From Streptomyces sp. col6 (GTDB lineage: Bacteria > Actinomycetota > Actinomycetes > Streptomycetales > Streptomycetaceae): a stretch of 64,000 nt of DNA. The translations under genes and the position numbers were made by a program. Shown here piece by piece: positions 17,067-25,492 of the stretch. The stretch spans positions 1,755,825-1,819,824 of the forward strand of contig NZ_RDBL01000006.1 in NCBI RefSeq assembly GCF_008042035.1, in the 5' to 3' direction. Position 1 is the stretch's first letter; every line of letters starts with the position of its first letter. The notes under the pieces are model-generated. The model was not told the origin of the DNA and did no database searches. It saw nothing but the letters and a program-made list of their open reading frames with translations.

Positions 17067-17777
17067 ATGCGTGTTCCGGCGCATTCGGTATGCACGGCAA
17101 TCCGTGACGACATCGTTTCCGGTGTCTTCGAGCGCGGCAGCCGGCTCACCGAGGAGGTGCTCGCACGGCGTTACGGGGTGTCCCGCGTCCCCGTACGGGA
17201 AGCGCTGCGCACCCTGGAGTCCGAGGGCTTCGTCGTCACCCGCAGACACGCCGGAGCCTGTGTCGCCGAGCCCTCGGAGCAGGAGGCCGCCGACCTCCTG
17301 GAGGTCCGCAAGCTGCTGGAGCCGCTGAGCGCTGCCCGCGCGGCCCAGCGCCGGACGGAGGCCCACCTCAAGGTGTTGCGCGGCCTGGTGAGGCTCGGTC
17401 AGGAGCGGGCCCGCCGGGGCGAGGGCGAGGACCTGCGGTCCCTGGCCGCCTGGTTCCACGAGACGTTGGCCCAGGCCTCCGGCAGCCCCGGCCTCATCGC
17501 CCTGCTCACCCAGCTCCGCCACAAGATCGCCTGGATGTACGCGGTCGACCAGCCGGCCAGGCCGGCCGAGGCCTGGGCCGAGCACGGGGCCCTCGTGGAC
17601 GCCGTGGCGCGCGGCGACGCGGAACGGGCGCGGGCGCTGGCCGCACAACTCGCCGAACGTCAGAGCGCCGCGCACCGGCTGCGCCGCGCCGCCCGGCCCG
17701 TCCCCGCCACCGTGCCCCCGGCCGGCGGCGTGAGGACTTCGCAACGTGCCGTAAACACCGCGAGCGGCCGGAATTAA
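17067..17777 (+). CDS. GntR-family regulator, FCD (FadR) subfamily
   Basis: This 236-aa protein begins at the ATG at 17067 with GGAGG upstream. A winged HTH occupies residues ~8-70 (RLTEEVLARRYGVSRVPVRE, then LESEGFVVTRRHAGACV). The FCD ligand domain follows, with metal-binding-type residues in LEVRKLLEPLSA, WFHETLAQASGS and EHGALVDAVARGD. FCD regulators usually sense small carboxylates. The C-terminal ~25 residues are Pro/Arg-rich and probably disordered. It is monocistronic, flanked by terminators, and its targets are unknown. Confidence 0.9.
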   Translation: MRVPAHSVCTAIRDDIVSGVFERGSRLTEEVLARRYGVSRVPVREALRTLESEGFVVTRRHAGACVAEPSEQEAADLLEVRKLLEPLSAARAAQRRTEAHLKVLRGLVRLGQERARRGEGEDLRSLAAWFHETLAQASGSPGLIALLTQLRHKIAWMYAVDQPARPAEAWAEHGALVDAVARGDAERARALAAQLAERQSAAHRLRRAARPVPATVPPAGGVRTSQRAVNTASGRN

Positions 17778-17869
17778 CAAAGGCCGCGTACAAATGAATA
17801 AAGGCCCGCGCGAAATCCGTAAAGAGCATCGCGCGCTATTCGTTCCGGGCCGTCGAGTCGGTGAGCATA

Positions 17870-17914
17870 CGCAAAAGCCGCGGCGCCCCGTGCGGGGGCC
17901 GCGGCTTTTGCGTG
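17870..17914. terminator. Strong bidirectional terminator between GntR gene and ptsH
   Basis: A 16-bp stem (ACGCAAAAGCCGCGGC with its complement) extends through an imperfect GCCCC/GGGGG upper stem. Four A and four T residues in the arms make it usable from both sides, for ptsH on the minus strand in particular. Confidence 0.85.
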
Positions 17915-17943
17915 AGAATTCCGGCGGTCGTGACCGCTCGGGA

Positions 17944-18225
17944 TCAGACGGTCTCCGGCAGCTCTTCGAGGCCCTCGGCGACCAGCTTGGCCAGGCGGTC
18001 CAGAGCGGCCTCGGCGTTGTCCGCCTCGGACGCCAGCACGATCTCCTCGCCACCCTGGGCACCGAGGCCGAGCACCGCGAGCATGGAGGCCGCGTTCACC
18101 GGGTTGCCGTCCGCCTTGGCGATGGTGACGGGAACGCCGGAAGCCGTAGCGGCACGGACGAAGATGGAAGCGGGGCGGGCGTGCAGGCCCTCGGCCCAAC
18201 CGACGTTTACGCGGCGCTCAGCCAT
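17944..18225 (-). CDS. ptsH: Phosphocarrier protein HPr
   Basis: This 93-aa HPr has the phosphorylatable His15 in GLHARPAS and the regulatory-serine region around Ser47 (NAASMLAVLGLGAQGG). The ATG at 18225 is used because it gives the standard HPr N-terminus (MAERRVNVGW) and follows GAAGGGCAG. HPr relays phosphate from enzyme I to sugar-specific EIIA proteins in the cytoplasm. It is monocistronic here, with a dre-like DasR operator 24-39 bp upstream of the start, consistent with known DasR control of streptomycete PTS genes. Confidence 0.95.
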   Translation of the reverse strand: MAERRVNVGWAEGLHARPASIFVRAATASGVPVTIAKADGNPVNAASMLAVLGLGAQGGEEIVLASEADNAEAALDRLAKLVAEGLEELPETV

Positions 18226-18248
18226 GGTTCTGCCCTTCACGAATCAAC

Positions 18249-18264
18249 GGTTGTCTAGACCAGT
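18249..18264 (-). promoter_or_regulatory. dre-like operator (DasR box) upstream of ptsH
   Basis: GGTTGTCTAGACCAGT matches the published DasR-responsive element consensus ACTGGTCTAGACCAGT at 13 of 16 positions, including the core GTCTAGACCAGT. It lies 24-39 bp upstream of the ptsH ATG. DasR, a GntR-family GlcNAc regulator, is known to control PTS genes in Streptomyces, so this is probably a functional site. Confidence 0.8.
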
Positions 18265-18398
18265 GTCTCACGCGGTGCGCGATGCTCCGGGCCGACCCGC
18301 GGGCCCTCGCGAGGTCCGTCTCCACGGTCGTCCGGACAGCCCAGCCTGCCCCGGCCCCAGCACCCCCGCGACCCGTGCGACCGCCGTAGGCTTGGCCC

Positions 18399-21257
18399 AT
18401 GCAGCCCTCTCCGGAGCAGAGTCCGCATCACGTCTACCCCGATCACTGGGAGGCGGACGTGGTGCTCCGCGACGGCGGCACCGCGCGGATCAGGCCGATC
18501 ACCACGGACGACGCCGAGCGCCTCGTCAGCTTCTACGAGCAGGTTTCCGACGAGTCGAAGTACTACCGCTTCTTCGCGCCCTACCCCCGGCTCTCCGCCA
18601 AGGACGTCCACCGCTTCACCCATCACGACTACGTCGACCGAGTGGGCCTCGCCGTCACGGTGGGCGGGGAGTTCATCGCCACCGTCCGCTACGACCGGAT
18701 CGACGCGACCGGCCGCCCCGCCTCCGCGCCCGCCGACGAGGCCGAGGTCGCCTTCCTCGTCCAGGACGCCCACCAGGGCCGCGGCGTCGCCTCGACGCTG
18801 CTCGAACACATCGCGGCCGTCGCCCGTGAGCGCGGCATCCGCCGGTTCGCCGCCGAGGTGCTGCCCGCCAACACCAAGATGATCAAGGTGTTCCGGGATG
18901 CCGGCTACACCCAGCAGCGCAGCTTCGAGGACGGCTCCGTCCACCTCACCCTGGACCTCGAACCCACCGCCGAGTCCCTGGCCGTCCAGCGAGCCCGTGA
19001 ACAGCGCGCCGAGGCCAAGTCCGTGCAACGGCTGCTCGCCCCCGGCTCCGTCGCCGTCATCGGTGCCGGCCGGACCCCCGGCGGCGTCGGCCGCACGGTC
19101 CTGCGCAACCTGCTCGGCGCGGGCTTCACCGGCCGCGTCCACGCGGTGAACAGCGCTCTCGACGCGGGCCAGGACACCATTGACGGCGTCCCCGCCCACC
19201 GCTCCCTGGGCGAGATCGGCGAGCCGGTCGACCTCGCGGTCGTCGCCGTGCCTGCGGACCGGGTCCCGGAGGCCGTCGCGGACTGCGGCGAACACGGCGT
19301 CCAGGGCCTGGTGGTCCTCTCCGCCGGTTACGCCGAGTGGGGCGCCGAGGGCCGCGAGCGCCAGCGTGAACTGGTGCGCCAGGCCCGCTCGTACGGTATG
19401 CGGATCATCGGGCCCAACGCCTTCGGCATCATCAACAACTCAGAGGAGGTCCGGCTCAACGCCTCGCTCGCCCCGGAGCGGCCCGCCTCCGGGCGCATCG
19501 GCCTGTTCACCCAGTCCGGCGCCATCGGCATCGCCCTGCTCTCCGGCCTCTACCGGCGCGGGGCCGGACTCTCCACCTTCATCTCGGCCGGCAACCGTGC
19601 CGACATCTCCGGCAACGACTTCCTCCAGTACTGGTACGACGACCCGGACACCGACGTCGCCCTGCTCTACCTGGAGTCGCTGGGCAACCCCCGCAAGTTC
19701 ACCCGGCTCGCCCGCCGCACCGCCGCCGTGAAGCCCGTCGTCGTGGTCAAGGGCGCCCGGCACAGCGGCTCCACCCCGCCCGGCCACGCGGTCCCCGTCA
19801 GCCGCATCCCCGACTCGACGGTCTCCGCGCTGATGCGGCAGGCGGGCGTCATCCGCGTCGACACGGTCACCGAGATGGTCGACGCCGGACTGCTCCTCGC
19901 CGACCAGCCGCTCCCGGCGGGCGGCCGGGTCGCCATCCTCGGCAACTCCGAGTCCCTCGGGCTCCTCACGTACGACGTCTGCCTGGCCGAGGGCCTGCGC
20001 CCGCGCCCGCCCATCGACCTCACCACCTCCGCCACCCCGCAGGACTTCCGGGACGCGCTCTCGGCCGCGCTGGCCGACGGGGGCTGTGACGCCGTGATCG
20101 TGACGGCCATCCCCTGGGTGGGCGAGAACGGTGAGGCGGAGCCGGGCGACGGCGAGGTCCTGGCCACCGCCCTGCACACGGCCGCCGCGACCGGACCGGC
20201 CAAGCCGGTCGCCGTGGTGCACGTGGAGATCGGCGGTCTGGCGGAGGCGCTGTCCGCCGCCACCAGCACCGTGTCCCAGCAGCGCCCGGCCGCGCAGCCC
20301 TTCACCGCGGCGCAGGGCGCCCCCGCCGAGCCCCCCGCACCGGCGCCCGGCACCGACACCCCCGAGGAAGCGCGCCGTATCGGCCGCATCCCCGCCTACC
20401 CCGCCGCCGAGCGCGCCGTCCGCGCCCTCGCCGAGGCAGTGCGGTACGCCCGCTGGCGCCGCCAGGCCGCGGTGCCCGGGAAGGTGCCCGACTTCCTCGA
20501 CGACACCATCGACGCCCCGGGCGCCGCCGCCCGCATCGACGCCCTGCTCGGCGAGGCCCTCGACCCGCGCGGCCGGCCGCTCGGCCACGACGAGGCCCGC
20601 GAACTGCTCGCCTGCTACGGCATCGCCGTACGCCCCACGCTGCCCGCGCCCGGCCCGGAGGAGGCGGTGGCCGCGGCCGCCCGGCTCGGCTACCCGGTGG
20701 CGCTGAAGACGACCGCCCCCCATCTGCGCCACCGGGCCGACCTCGGCGGCGTACGCCTGGACCTCGACAGCGAGGCCGCGCTGCGCCGTGCGTACGGCGA
20801 CCTGACCGAGCTGCTCGGCAAGCCCGCGGAGCTGCGGCCCGTGGTCCAGGCCATGGCGCCGCGCGGCGTCGACACCGTCGTCCGGGCCACCATCGACCCG
20901 GCCGCGGGCGCCGTGCTCTCCTTCGGCCTGGCCGGGGCACCCTCCGAACTGCTCGGCGACACCGCCCACCGCCTGGTTCCGGCCACCGACCGCGATGTCG
21001 CCGAACTGATCCGGTCCATCCGCGCGGCCCCGGTCCTGTTCGGCTGGCGCGGTGCGGCGCCGGTCGACACGGCCGCGCTGGAGGAACTGCTGCTGCGGAT
21101 CTCCCGGCTGGTCGACGACCACCCCGAAGTGGTTTCCATCGCCCTGGAACCGGTCGTGGTAGCGCCGCAGGGGATCTCCGTGCTCGGGGCGAGCGTCCGC
21201 CTCTCGCCGCCCCCGGCCCGGACCGACCTCGGCCCCCGCCGCCTGTCCAACTACTGA
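18399..21257 (+). CDS. GNAT acetyltransferase fused to an NDP-forming acyl-CoA synthetase-like module (Pat-type)
   Basis: This 952-aa protein has an N-terminal GNAT domain (residues ~20-190; acetyl-CoA loop VQDAHQGRGVASTLLEHI). It is followed by a CoA-binding Rossmann domain (GSVAVIGAGRTPGGVGRTVL), succinyl-CoA-ligase-like domains (FTQSGAIGIALLSG) and a C-terminal ATP-grasp region (YPVALKTTAPHLRHR). The segment that normally holds the phosphohistidine (SHTG-type) reads HSGSTPPGHAVPVSRIPDST, so the synthetase half looks catalytically dead. That layout matches protein lysine acetyltransferases of the Pat/PatZ kind, which regulate acyl-CoA synthetases. TAGGCT 6 nt before the ATG suggests a leaderless transcript. 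Targets are inferred. Confidence 0.85.
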   Translation: MQPSPEQSPHHVYPDHWEADVVLRDGGTARIRPITTDDAERLVSFYEQVSDESKYYRFFAPYPRLSAKDVHRFTHHDYVDRVGLAVTVGGEFIATVRYDRIDATGRPASAPADEAEVAFLVQDAHQGRGVASTLLEHIAAVARERGIRRFAAEVLPANTKMIKVFRDAGYTQQRSFEDGSVHLTLDLEPTAESLAVQRAREQRAEAKSVQRLLAPGSVAVIGAGRTPGGVGRTVLRNLLGAGFTGRVHAVNSALDAGQDTIDGVPAHRSLGEIGEPVDLAVVAVPADRVPEAVADCGEHGVQGLVVLSAGYAEWGAEGRERQRELVRQARSYGMRIIGPNAFGIINNSEEVRLNASLAPERPASGRIGLFTQSGAIGIALLSGLYRRGAGLSTFISAGNRADISGNDFLQYWYDDPDTDVALLYLESLGNPRKFTRLARRTAAVKPVVVVKGARHSGSTPPGHAVPVSRIPDSTVSALMRQAGVIRVDTVTEMVDAGLLLADQPLPAGGRVAILGNSESLGLLTYDVCLAEGLRPRPPIDLTTSATPQDFRDALSAALADGGCDAVIVTAIPWVGENGEAEPGDGEVLATALHTAAATGPAKPVAVVHVEIGGLAEALSAATSTVSQQRPAAQPFTAAQGAPAEPPAPAPGTDTPEEARRIGRIPAYPAAERAVRALAEAVRYARWRRQAAVPGKVPDFLDDTIDAPGAAARIDALLGEALDPRGRPLGHDEARELLACYGIAVRPTLPAPGPEEAVAAAARLGYPVALKTTAPHLRHRADLGGVRLDLDSEAALRRAYGDLTELLGKPAELRPVVQAMAPRGVDTVVRATIDPAAGAVLSFGLAGAPSELLGDTAHRLVPATDRDVAELIRSIRAAPVLFGWRGAAPVDTAALEELLLRISRLVDDHPEVVSIALEPVVVAPQGISVLGASVRLSPPPARTDLGPRRLSNY

Positions 21258-21347
21258 CCGGGCCCCCGCTCGCGTGCCCCTGGACCCGGCGGAGCGGGCG
21301 CGCAGCGGCGTCCCCGGCAGCCATCCGGCCCCCGTAGGATGGGTCCC

Positions 21348-21944
21348 ATGGCTAAGACCGGTACGACCACCCAGGGGCTGCGCGCGGCGATCGAGCGCAG
21401 CGGCTACTACCCGGCCCTCGTGGCCGAGGCGGTGGAGGCCGCCGTGGGCGGCGAGCCGGTCGCTTCGTACCTGGTGCACCAGGAGACGACGTTCGACTCC
21501 AACGAGGTGCGCCGGCACGTCACGGTGCTGGTGCTGACGGACACCCGTTTCATCGTCAGCCACACCGACGAGCAGAACGCCGACACCAGCTCCCCGTCGC
21601 CGTACGCCACCACCTCCACCGAGTCGGTCAAGCTCGACCGGATCTCGTCGGTCGTGGTCAGCCGTGTCGTGGCCAACCCGGAGAAGTACGTCCCGGGCAC
21701 GCTGCCGCGCGAGGTCGTCCTGACCATCGGCTGGGGCGCGGTCTCCCGGATCGACCTGGAGCCCGCCGCCTGCGGCGACCCCAACTGCGAGGCCGACCAC
21801 GGCTACACCGGCAGCACGACCGCCGACGACCTGTCCCTGCGGGTCAGCGAGGCCGGCGACGGCCCGGACACCGTGCGCCAGACCCTCGCCTTCGCCCAAG
21901 CGCTCTCCGAGGCCACGGCAGCGACCCCCGCGGCCGGCCGCTGA
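21348..21944 (+). CDS. DUF5998 family protein
   Basis: This 198-aa soluble protein begins MAKTGTTTQGLRAAIERSGYYPALV. A TAGGAT -10-like box ends 7 nt before the ATG and there is no Shine-Dalgarno sequence, suggesting leaderless translation. The middle is beta-rich (RRHVTVLVLTDTRFIVSHTD), and a CGDPNCEADHG loop could bind metal. The family is conserved in Streptomyces without known function. The downstream phosphatase gene starts on the last base of the stop codon, so the two proteins are probably made together. Confidence 0.8.
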   Translation: MAKTGTTTQGLRAAIERSGYYPALVAEAVEAAVGGEPVASYLVHQETTFDSNEVRRHVTVLVLTDTRFIVSHTDEQNADTSSPSPYATTSTESVKLDRISSVVVSRVVANPEKYVPGTLPREVVLTIGWGAVSRIDLEPAACGDPNCEADHGYTGSTTADDLSLRVSEAGDGPDTVRQTLAFAQALSEATAATPAAGR

Positions 21945-23134
21945 TGGCCCAGCCGGCCTGGCAGGACGACTTCGTCCCGCTGTCCGTCGACTCCGCGCCC
22001 GTCCCGGAGTACGGCAGCGGCTCCCTCGCCGATCTGCTGCCGACCCTGCTCGCGGGCCAGGAAGTGCCCGGCTTCGCCGCGGCCATCGGCGAACTCGCCC
22101 CCGCCGACCGCAACTGCGTCTTCCTGATCGACGGCCTCGGCTGGGAGCAGATAAAGGCGCACCCCGACGAGGCCCCCTTCCTGCACTCGCTGCTGCCCAC
22201 CTCGCGCGGCGGCACCGGCCGTCCGATCACGGCGGGCTTCCCGGCCACGACGGCGACCTCGCTCGCTTCCGTCGGCACCGGCCTGCCTCCCGGCGAGCAC
22301 GGTCTTCCCGGCTACACGGTCCGCAACCCCGAGACCGGCGAGCTGATGAACCAGCTCCGCTGGAACCCCTGGACCCCGCCGAAGGCCTGGCAACCCCACC
22401 CCACCCTCTTCCAGCTCGCCGACGCCGCCGGTGTGCGGACCGCCCAGGTCTCCGCCCCCGCCTTCGAGCAGACCCCGCTGACCAAGGTCGCGCTCAGCGG
22501 CGGCTCCTTCCTCGGCCGGCTCAGCGGCGAGGACCGGATGGACACCGCCGCCGAGCGGCTGGCCGCCGGCGACCGCTCGCTCGTCTACACGTACTACAGC
22601 GAGGTCGACGGCAAGGGCCACCGCTTCGGCACCGACTCCGACGCCTGGCGCGGACAGCTCATGTACGTCGACGGGCTGGCGCGCCGCCTGGCCGAGCAGC
22701 TTCCGCCGCGCTCGGCGCTCTACATCACCGCCGACCACGGCATGATCGACATCCCGTTCGACGAGCAGTCCCGGATCGACTTCGACGAGGACTGGGAGCT
22801 GAGCGCCGGCGTCGCGCTGCTCGGCGGCGAGGGCCGTGCCCGGCACGTGTACGCCGTCCCGGGTGCCGCCTCCGACGTGCTGGCCGTCTGGCGCGAGGTG
22901 CTGGGCGAGCAGTTCTGGGTGGCGAGCCGGGACGAGGCGGTCGCGGCCGGCTGGTTCGGTCCCACCATCGACGAGCGGGTGTACGGCAGGATCGGGGACG
23001 TGGTCGCGGCGGCCCACGACGACGTGGTGATCACCGCGTCGCGCAACGAGCCGCACGAGTCGGCCATGGTCGGCATGCACGGTTCCATGACCCCCGTCGA
23101 GCAGTTCGTCCCGCTCCTCGAAGTACGCTCCTAG
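21944..23134 (+). CDS. Alkaline phosphatase superfamily / nucleotide pyrophosphatase-type hydrolase
   Basis: This 396-aa protein carries the alkaline-phosphatase-superfamily metal sites: first Asp in CVFLIDGLGWEQ, nucleophilic Thr in FPATTATSLASVGTG, SEVDGKGHRFG, and ADHGMID near residue 267. It has no signal peptide, so it is probably cytoplasmic, unlike secreted family members. Start and stop overlap the DUF5998 gene by one base. It should hydrolyse a phosphodiester or phosphomonoester, but the substrate cannot be assigned. tdk follows at 56 bp. Confidence 0.87.
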   Translation: MAQPAWQDDFVPLSVDSAPVPEYGSGSLADLLPTLLAGQEVPGFAAAIGELAPADRNCVFLIDGLGWEQIKAHPDEAPFLHSLLPTSRGGTGRPITAGFPATTATSLASVGTGLPPGEHGLPGYTVRNPETGELMNQLRWNPWTPPKAWQPHPTLFQLADAAGVRTAQVSAPAFEQTPLTKVALSGGSFLGRLSGEDRMDTAAERLAAGDRSLVYTYYSEVDGKGHRFGTDSDAWRGQLMYVDGLARRLAEQLPPRSALYITADHGMIDIPFDEQSRIDFDEDWELSAGVALLGGEGRARHVYAVPGAASDVLAVWREVLGEQFWVASRDEAVAAGWFGPTIDERVYGRIGDVVAAAHDDVVITASRNEPHESAMVGMHGSMTPVEQFVPLLEVRS

Positions 23135-23190
23135 CCGTTCGCTCCGTTCCAGCCGCTCTCTTTTCCCGTCCGAAAGGTGCTCAACCCCTC

Positions 23191-23841
23191 ATGCCCGAGC
23201 TTGTGTTCTTCTCCGGGACGATGGACTGCGGCAAGAGCACCCTGGCCCTCCAGATCGGTCACAACCGCTCGGCGAGGGGCCTGCAGGGCGTCATCTTCAC
23301 CCGGGACGACCGGGCGGGGGAGGGGAAGCTGTCCTCCCGGCTCGGCCTCGTCACGGAGGCGGTCGAGGCGGACGAGGGCATGGACCTCTACGCGTATCTC
23401 GTCGCCCAGCTCTCCAAGGGGGGCCGGGTCGACTACGTGATCGTGGACGAGGCGCAGTTCCTGGCCCCGGACCAGATCGACCAGCTGGCCCGGGTCGTGG
23501 ACGACCTGGAGATGGACGTCTTCGCCTTCGGCATCACGACGGACTTCCGCACCCGCCTGTTCCCCGGCTCCCAGCGGCTGGTCGAGCTGGCGGACCGGAT
23601 CGAACAGCTCCAGGTCGAGGCCCTCTGCTGGTGCGGCGCCCGCGCCACGCACAACGCCCGGACCATAGACGGCGAGATGGTCGTCGAGGGCGCGCAGGTC
23701 GTCGTCGGCGATGTGAACCGCCCCGCGGGCGAGGTGGGTTACGAGGTGCTCTGCCGCCGTCACCACCGCCGCCGCGCGACCGCGGCGTCCGCGCAGGCGG
23801 GCGCGCTCTCGCCGGACGTCCTGCCGGTCTCCTCCGCCTGA
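23191..23841 (+). CDS. tdk: Thymidine kinase (type II)
   Basis: This 216-aa kinase has a P-loop (FFSGTMDCGKSTLALQ), a Walker B/DEAQF motif (VIVDEAQFLAP), the lasso region, and a C-terminal zinc site formed by CWCGARATHNAR and CRRHH. It phosphorylates thymidine to dTMP for salvage. The C-terminal ~30 residues are Ala/Ser-rich and probably disordered. The gene is convergent with the MerR regulator gene, 3 bp apart, with no recognisable terminator between them. Confidence 0.93.
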   Translation: MPELVFFSGTMDCGKSTLALQIGHNRSARGLQGVIFTRDDRAGEGKLSSRLGLVTEAVEADEGMDLYAYLVAQLSKGGRVDYVIVDEAQFLAPDQIDQLARVVDDLEMDVFAFGITTDFRTRLFPGSQRLVELADRIEQLQVEALCWCGARATHNARTIDGEMVVEGAQVVVGDVNRPAGEVGYEVLCRRHHRRRATAASAQAGALSPDVLPVSSA

Positions 23842-23844
23842 CGT

Positions 23845-24201
23845 TCAGCCCGCCGCCCGCAGGGGGCAGCCCGAGCCGACGCGGGCCGTGAGGTCGGCCC
23901 GCAGCGCGGCGAGTTGGGCGGTGCGCGCGTCGATCGCCGCGATCTTCTCCTCGAACAGTGCGGACAGGGCCGCGGCACTGTCGGGTGCGTGGCGCAGTTC
24001 CTCACCGGTGCGCGCGATCTCCGCCAGCGAGAAGCCGAGCGCCTGCGCGGTACGGACGTACGCGAGCCACGGCACCGTCTCGGGCGGGAAGTCGCGGTAG
24101 CCGTTGGCCAGCCGCTGCCCGGTGATCAGCCCGGTCCGCTCGTAGAAGCGGAGGGCGTCCCTGGTCAGCCCCGTCTGCGCGGCCAGCTCCCCGATACGCA
24201 C
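23845..24201 (-). CDS. MerR-family transcriptional regulator
   Basis: The GTG at 24201 gives a 118-aa protein with the standard MerR start (VRIGELAAQTGLTRDALRFY), a wing (NGYRDFPPETV), and a dimerisation helix ending in GSGCPL; a GTG at 24210 is possible. GGGGTGGGAG precedes it. There is a single C-terminal Cys and no metal-binding loop of the MerR/CueR type, so the effector is probably not a thiophilic metal. It is divergent from a small membrane-protein gene whose promoter has the 20-bp spacer typical of MerR targets, so that gene is its likely target. Confidence 0.9.
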   Translation of the reverse strand: MRIGELAAQTGLTRDALRFYERTGLITGQRLANGYRDFPPETVPWLAYVRTAQALGFSLAEIARTGEELRHAPDSAAALSALFEEKIAAIDARTAQLAALRADLTARVGSGCPLRAAG

Positions 24202-24227
24202 GGCTCCCACCCCTTGGGCTCGCGGAC

Positions 24228-24259
24228 TTGACCTTGGACAGTACTCCACTGTTTACGGT
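24228..24259 (+). promoter_or_regulatory. MerR-type promoter with 20-bp spacer and internal dyad
   Basis: TTGACC (24228-24233) and TACGGT (24254-24259) are 20 bp apart, too far for unaided sigma factor and characteristic of MerR-activated promoters. The spacer contains a perfect dyad ACAGT-ACTCC-ACTGT (24238-24252) centred between the two boxes. Its position between the divergent merR gene and the membrane-protein gene strongly suggests it is the operator. Confidence 0.8.
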
Positions 24260-24297
24260 CGGGGGCGTCCGTCCAGGAAGCAGGCAGGAGCCCCGCC

Positions 24298-24744
24298 GTG
24301 ATCCGTACCGTCGCCCCCTCACACCCCGCCTATCCGCGTTTCGTGCGCGCGAGCGCGTGGTACGACCTCGTCGTCACCGTGGGTTTCGCCACCCCGTGGA
24401 CGTACAGGCTGGTGCACAGCGCGCTGTCCCGGCTCGGCGAAGAGATCGGGGCGGGCGCGCTGCCCGCCCTCGACCCGATACAAACCCTGTACGCGAACCT
24501 GATGGGTTCGGTGGTGGTCGTCTGGGCGCTCCTGCGGCTCCTGCGGCCGCTGCCGGTGCACGGCCTGTACGACGGCTTCGCGCGCACGCTGTTCGCCGTA
24601 TGGCAGGCGTACGCGCTGGCCCACGGAGCCCCGTACTGGCTCTGGCTGTTCCTGGTGGCCGAAGTGGCGTTCGGCGTCGTCCAGCTCGGGCCCTGGCGGT
24701 GGGAGCGGAGCGTGGTCAGCCCTTCGCCGACCGCTGGATCGTGA
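24298..24744 (+). CDS. Small integral membrane protein, probable MerR-regulated target
   Basis: This 148-aa protein starts at GTG 24298 with GCAGGAG upstream and has about four transmembrane helices (YDLVVTVGFATPW..., LMGSVVVVWALLRLLRP, TLFAVWQAYALAHGAP and YWLWLFLVAEVAFGVVQL). I do not recognise a characterised family. The MerR-type promoter directly upstream suggests induction by whatever the divergent regulator senses, perhaps a hydrophobic or toxic compound. Its last 29 bp overlap the convergent VOC gene, so the two transcripts are antisense at their 3' ends. Confidence 0.8.
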   Translation: MIRTVAPSHPAYPRFVRASAWYDLVVTVGFATPWTYRLVHSALSRLGEEIGAGALPALDPIQTLYANLMGSVVVVWALLRLLRPLPVHGLYDGFARTLFAVWQAYALAHGAPYWLWLFLVAEVAFGVVQLGPWRWERSVVSPSPTAGS

Positions 24745-25492
24745 ACACCGCGCCCTCCGGGTCCGCGACCGTCGCGACTCTGCCGCTCGGGCCCTCTCTC
24801 GGCGGGCTGAGGACGTGACCGCCCAGCTCCGCCACCCGCTGCGCGGCCTCGTCGGTGTCGGCCACCTCGAAGTACGTCATCCAGTGCGGCCCCCGGTCGC
24901 GCAGCAGGGCATGGCCGACGCCGTGCAGGGAGGCCACCGGACGGCCCTGGAGATGCAGGGTCTGGTAGTCGAAGTCCGCCGAGACGACGGCCTTGGGCTC
25001 GTAGCCGAAGACCGCCTGGTAGAACTTGGCGACCGTCGACGTCTCCCGGGTGACCAGCTCGTTCCAGACCGGGGTGCCGGGCTGCCCGGCCAGCGTGGTG
25101 CCGATGTGCGCGGCGGCCTGCCAGATGCCGAAGACGGCCCCGCCCGGGTCGGACGCGATGGCCATGCGGCCCGCCTCGCCCGCGTCGAGCGGCCCGACGC
25201 CGACCGTGCCGCCGCAGGCCCGGATCGCCTCCGCCGTCTGGTCCGCGTCGTCGGTGGCCAGGTAGGTCGTCCAGGCGATCGGGAGATGCCGGTCCGGCGG
25301 CAGCTGACCGATGCCCGCCACCTCCTTCCCGTCGATCAGCGCCCGTACATACGGGCCGAGCTGCTCGGGGCCGGGGCCGAACTCCCAGCCGAACAGCTCG
25401 GCGTAGAAGTTCTGGGTCGTGCGCAGGCCGTGCACGATCAGGCTCACCCAGCAAGGTGTTCCGGGTGTACGCCGAGCGGCAGCCTCGGTCAT
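24716..25492 (-). CDS. Tandem VOC (glyoxalase/bleomycin-resistance fold) protein
   Basis: The ATG at 25492 has GAGGAGAGTGACG upstream and gives 258 aa. Two VOC modules lie in tandem: residues ~10-125 (VSLIVHGLRTTQNFYAELFG to DPGGAVFGIWQ) and ~135-255 (ELVTRETSTVAKFYQAVFGY to DPEGAVFTIQR). Such two-module proteins act as dioxygenase-like, isomerase or antibiotic-binding proteins, and the metal-ligand pattern is incomplete, so no reaction is assigned. The gene is monocistronic and convergent with the small membrane protein. Confidence 0.88.
   Translation of the reverse strand: MTEAAARRTPGTPCWVSLIVHGLRTTQNFYAELFGWEFGPGPEQLGPYVRALIDGKEVAGIGQLPPDRHLPIAWTTYLATDDADQTAEAIRACGGTVGVGPLDAGEAGRMAIASDPGGAVFGIWQAAAHIGTTLAGQPGTPVWNELVTRETSTVAKFYQAVFGYEPKAVVSADFDYQTLHLQGRPVASLHGVGHALLRDRGPHWMTYFEVADTDEAAQRVAELGGHVLSPPREGPSGRVATVADPEGAVFTIQRSAKG

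Noticed and set aside
19440..21899. Long minus-strand open frame opposite the GNAT/acyl-CoA synthetase gene (about 800 codons)
   Set aside because: Gly/Arg/Asp-biased shadow; the plus-strand protein has clear domains throughout.
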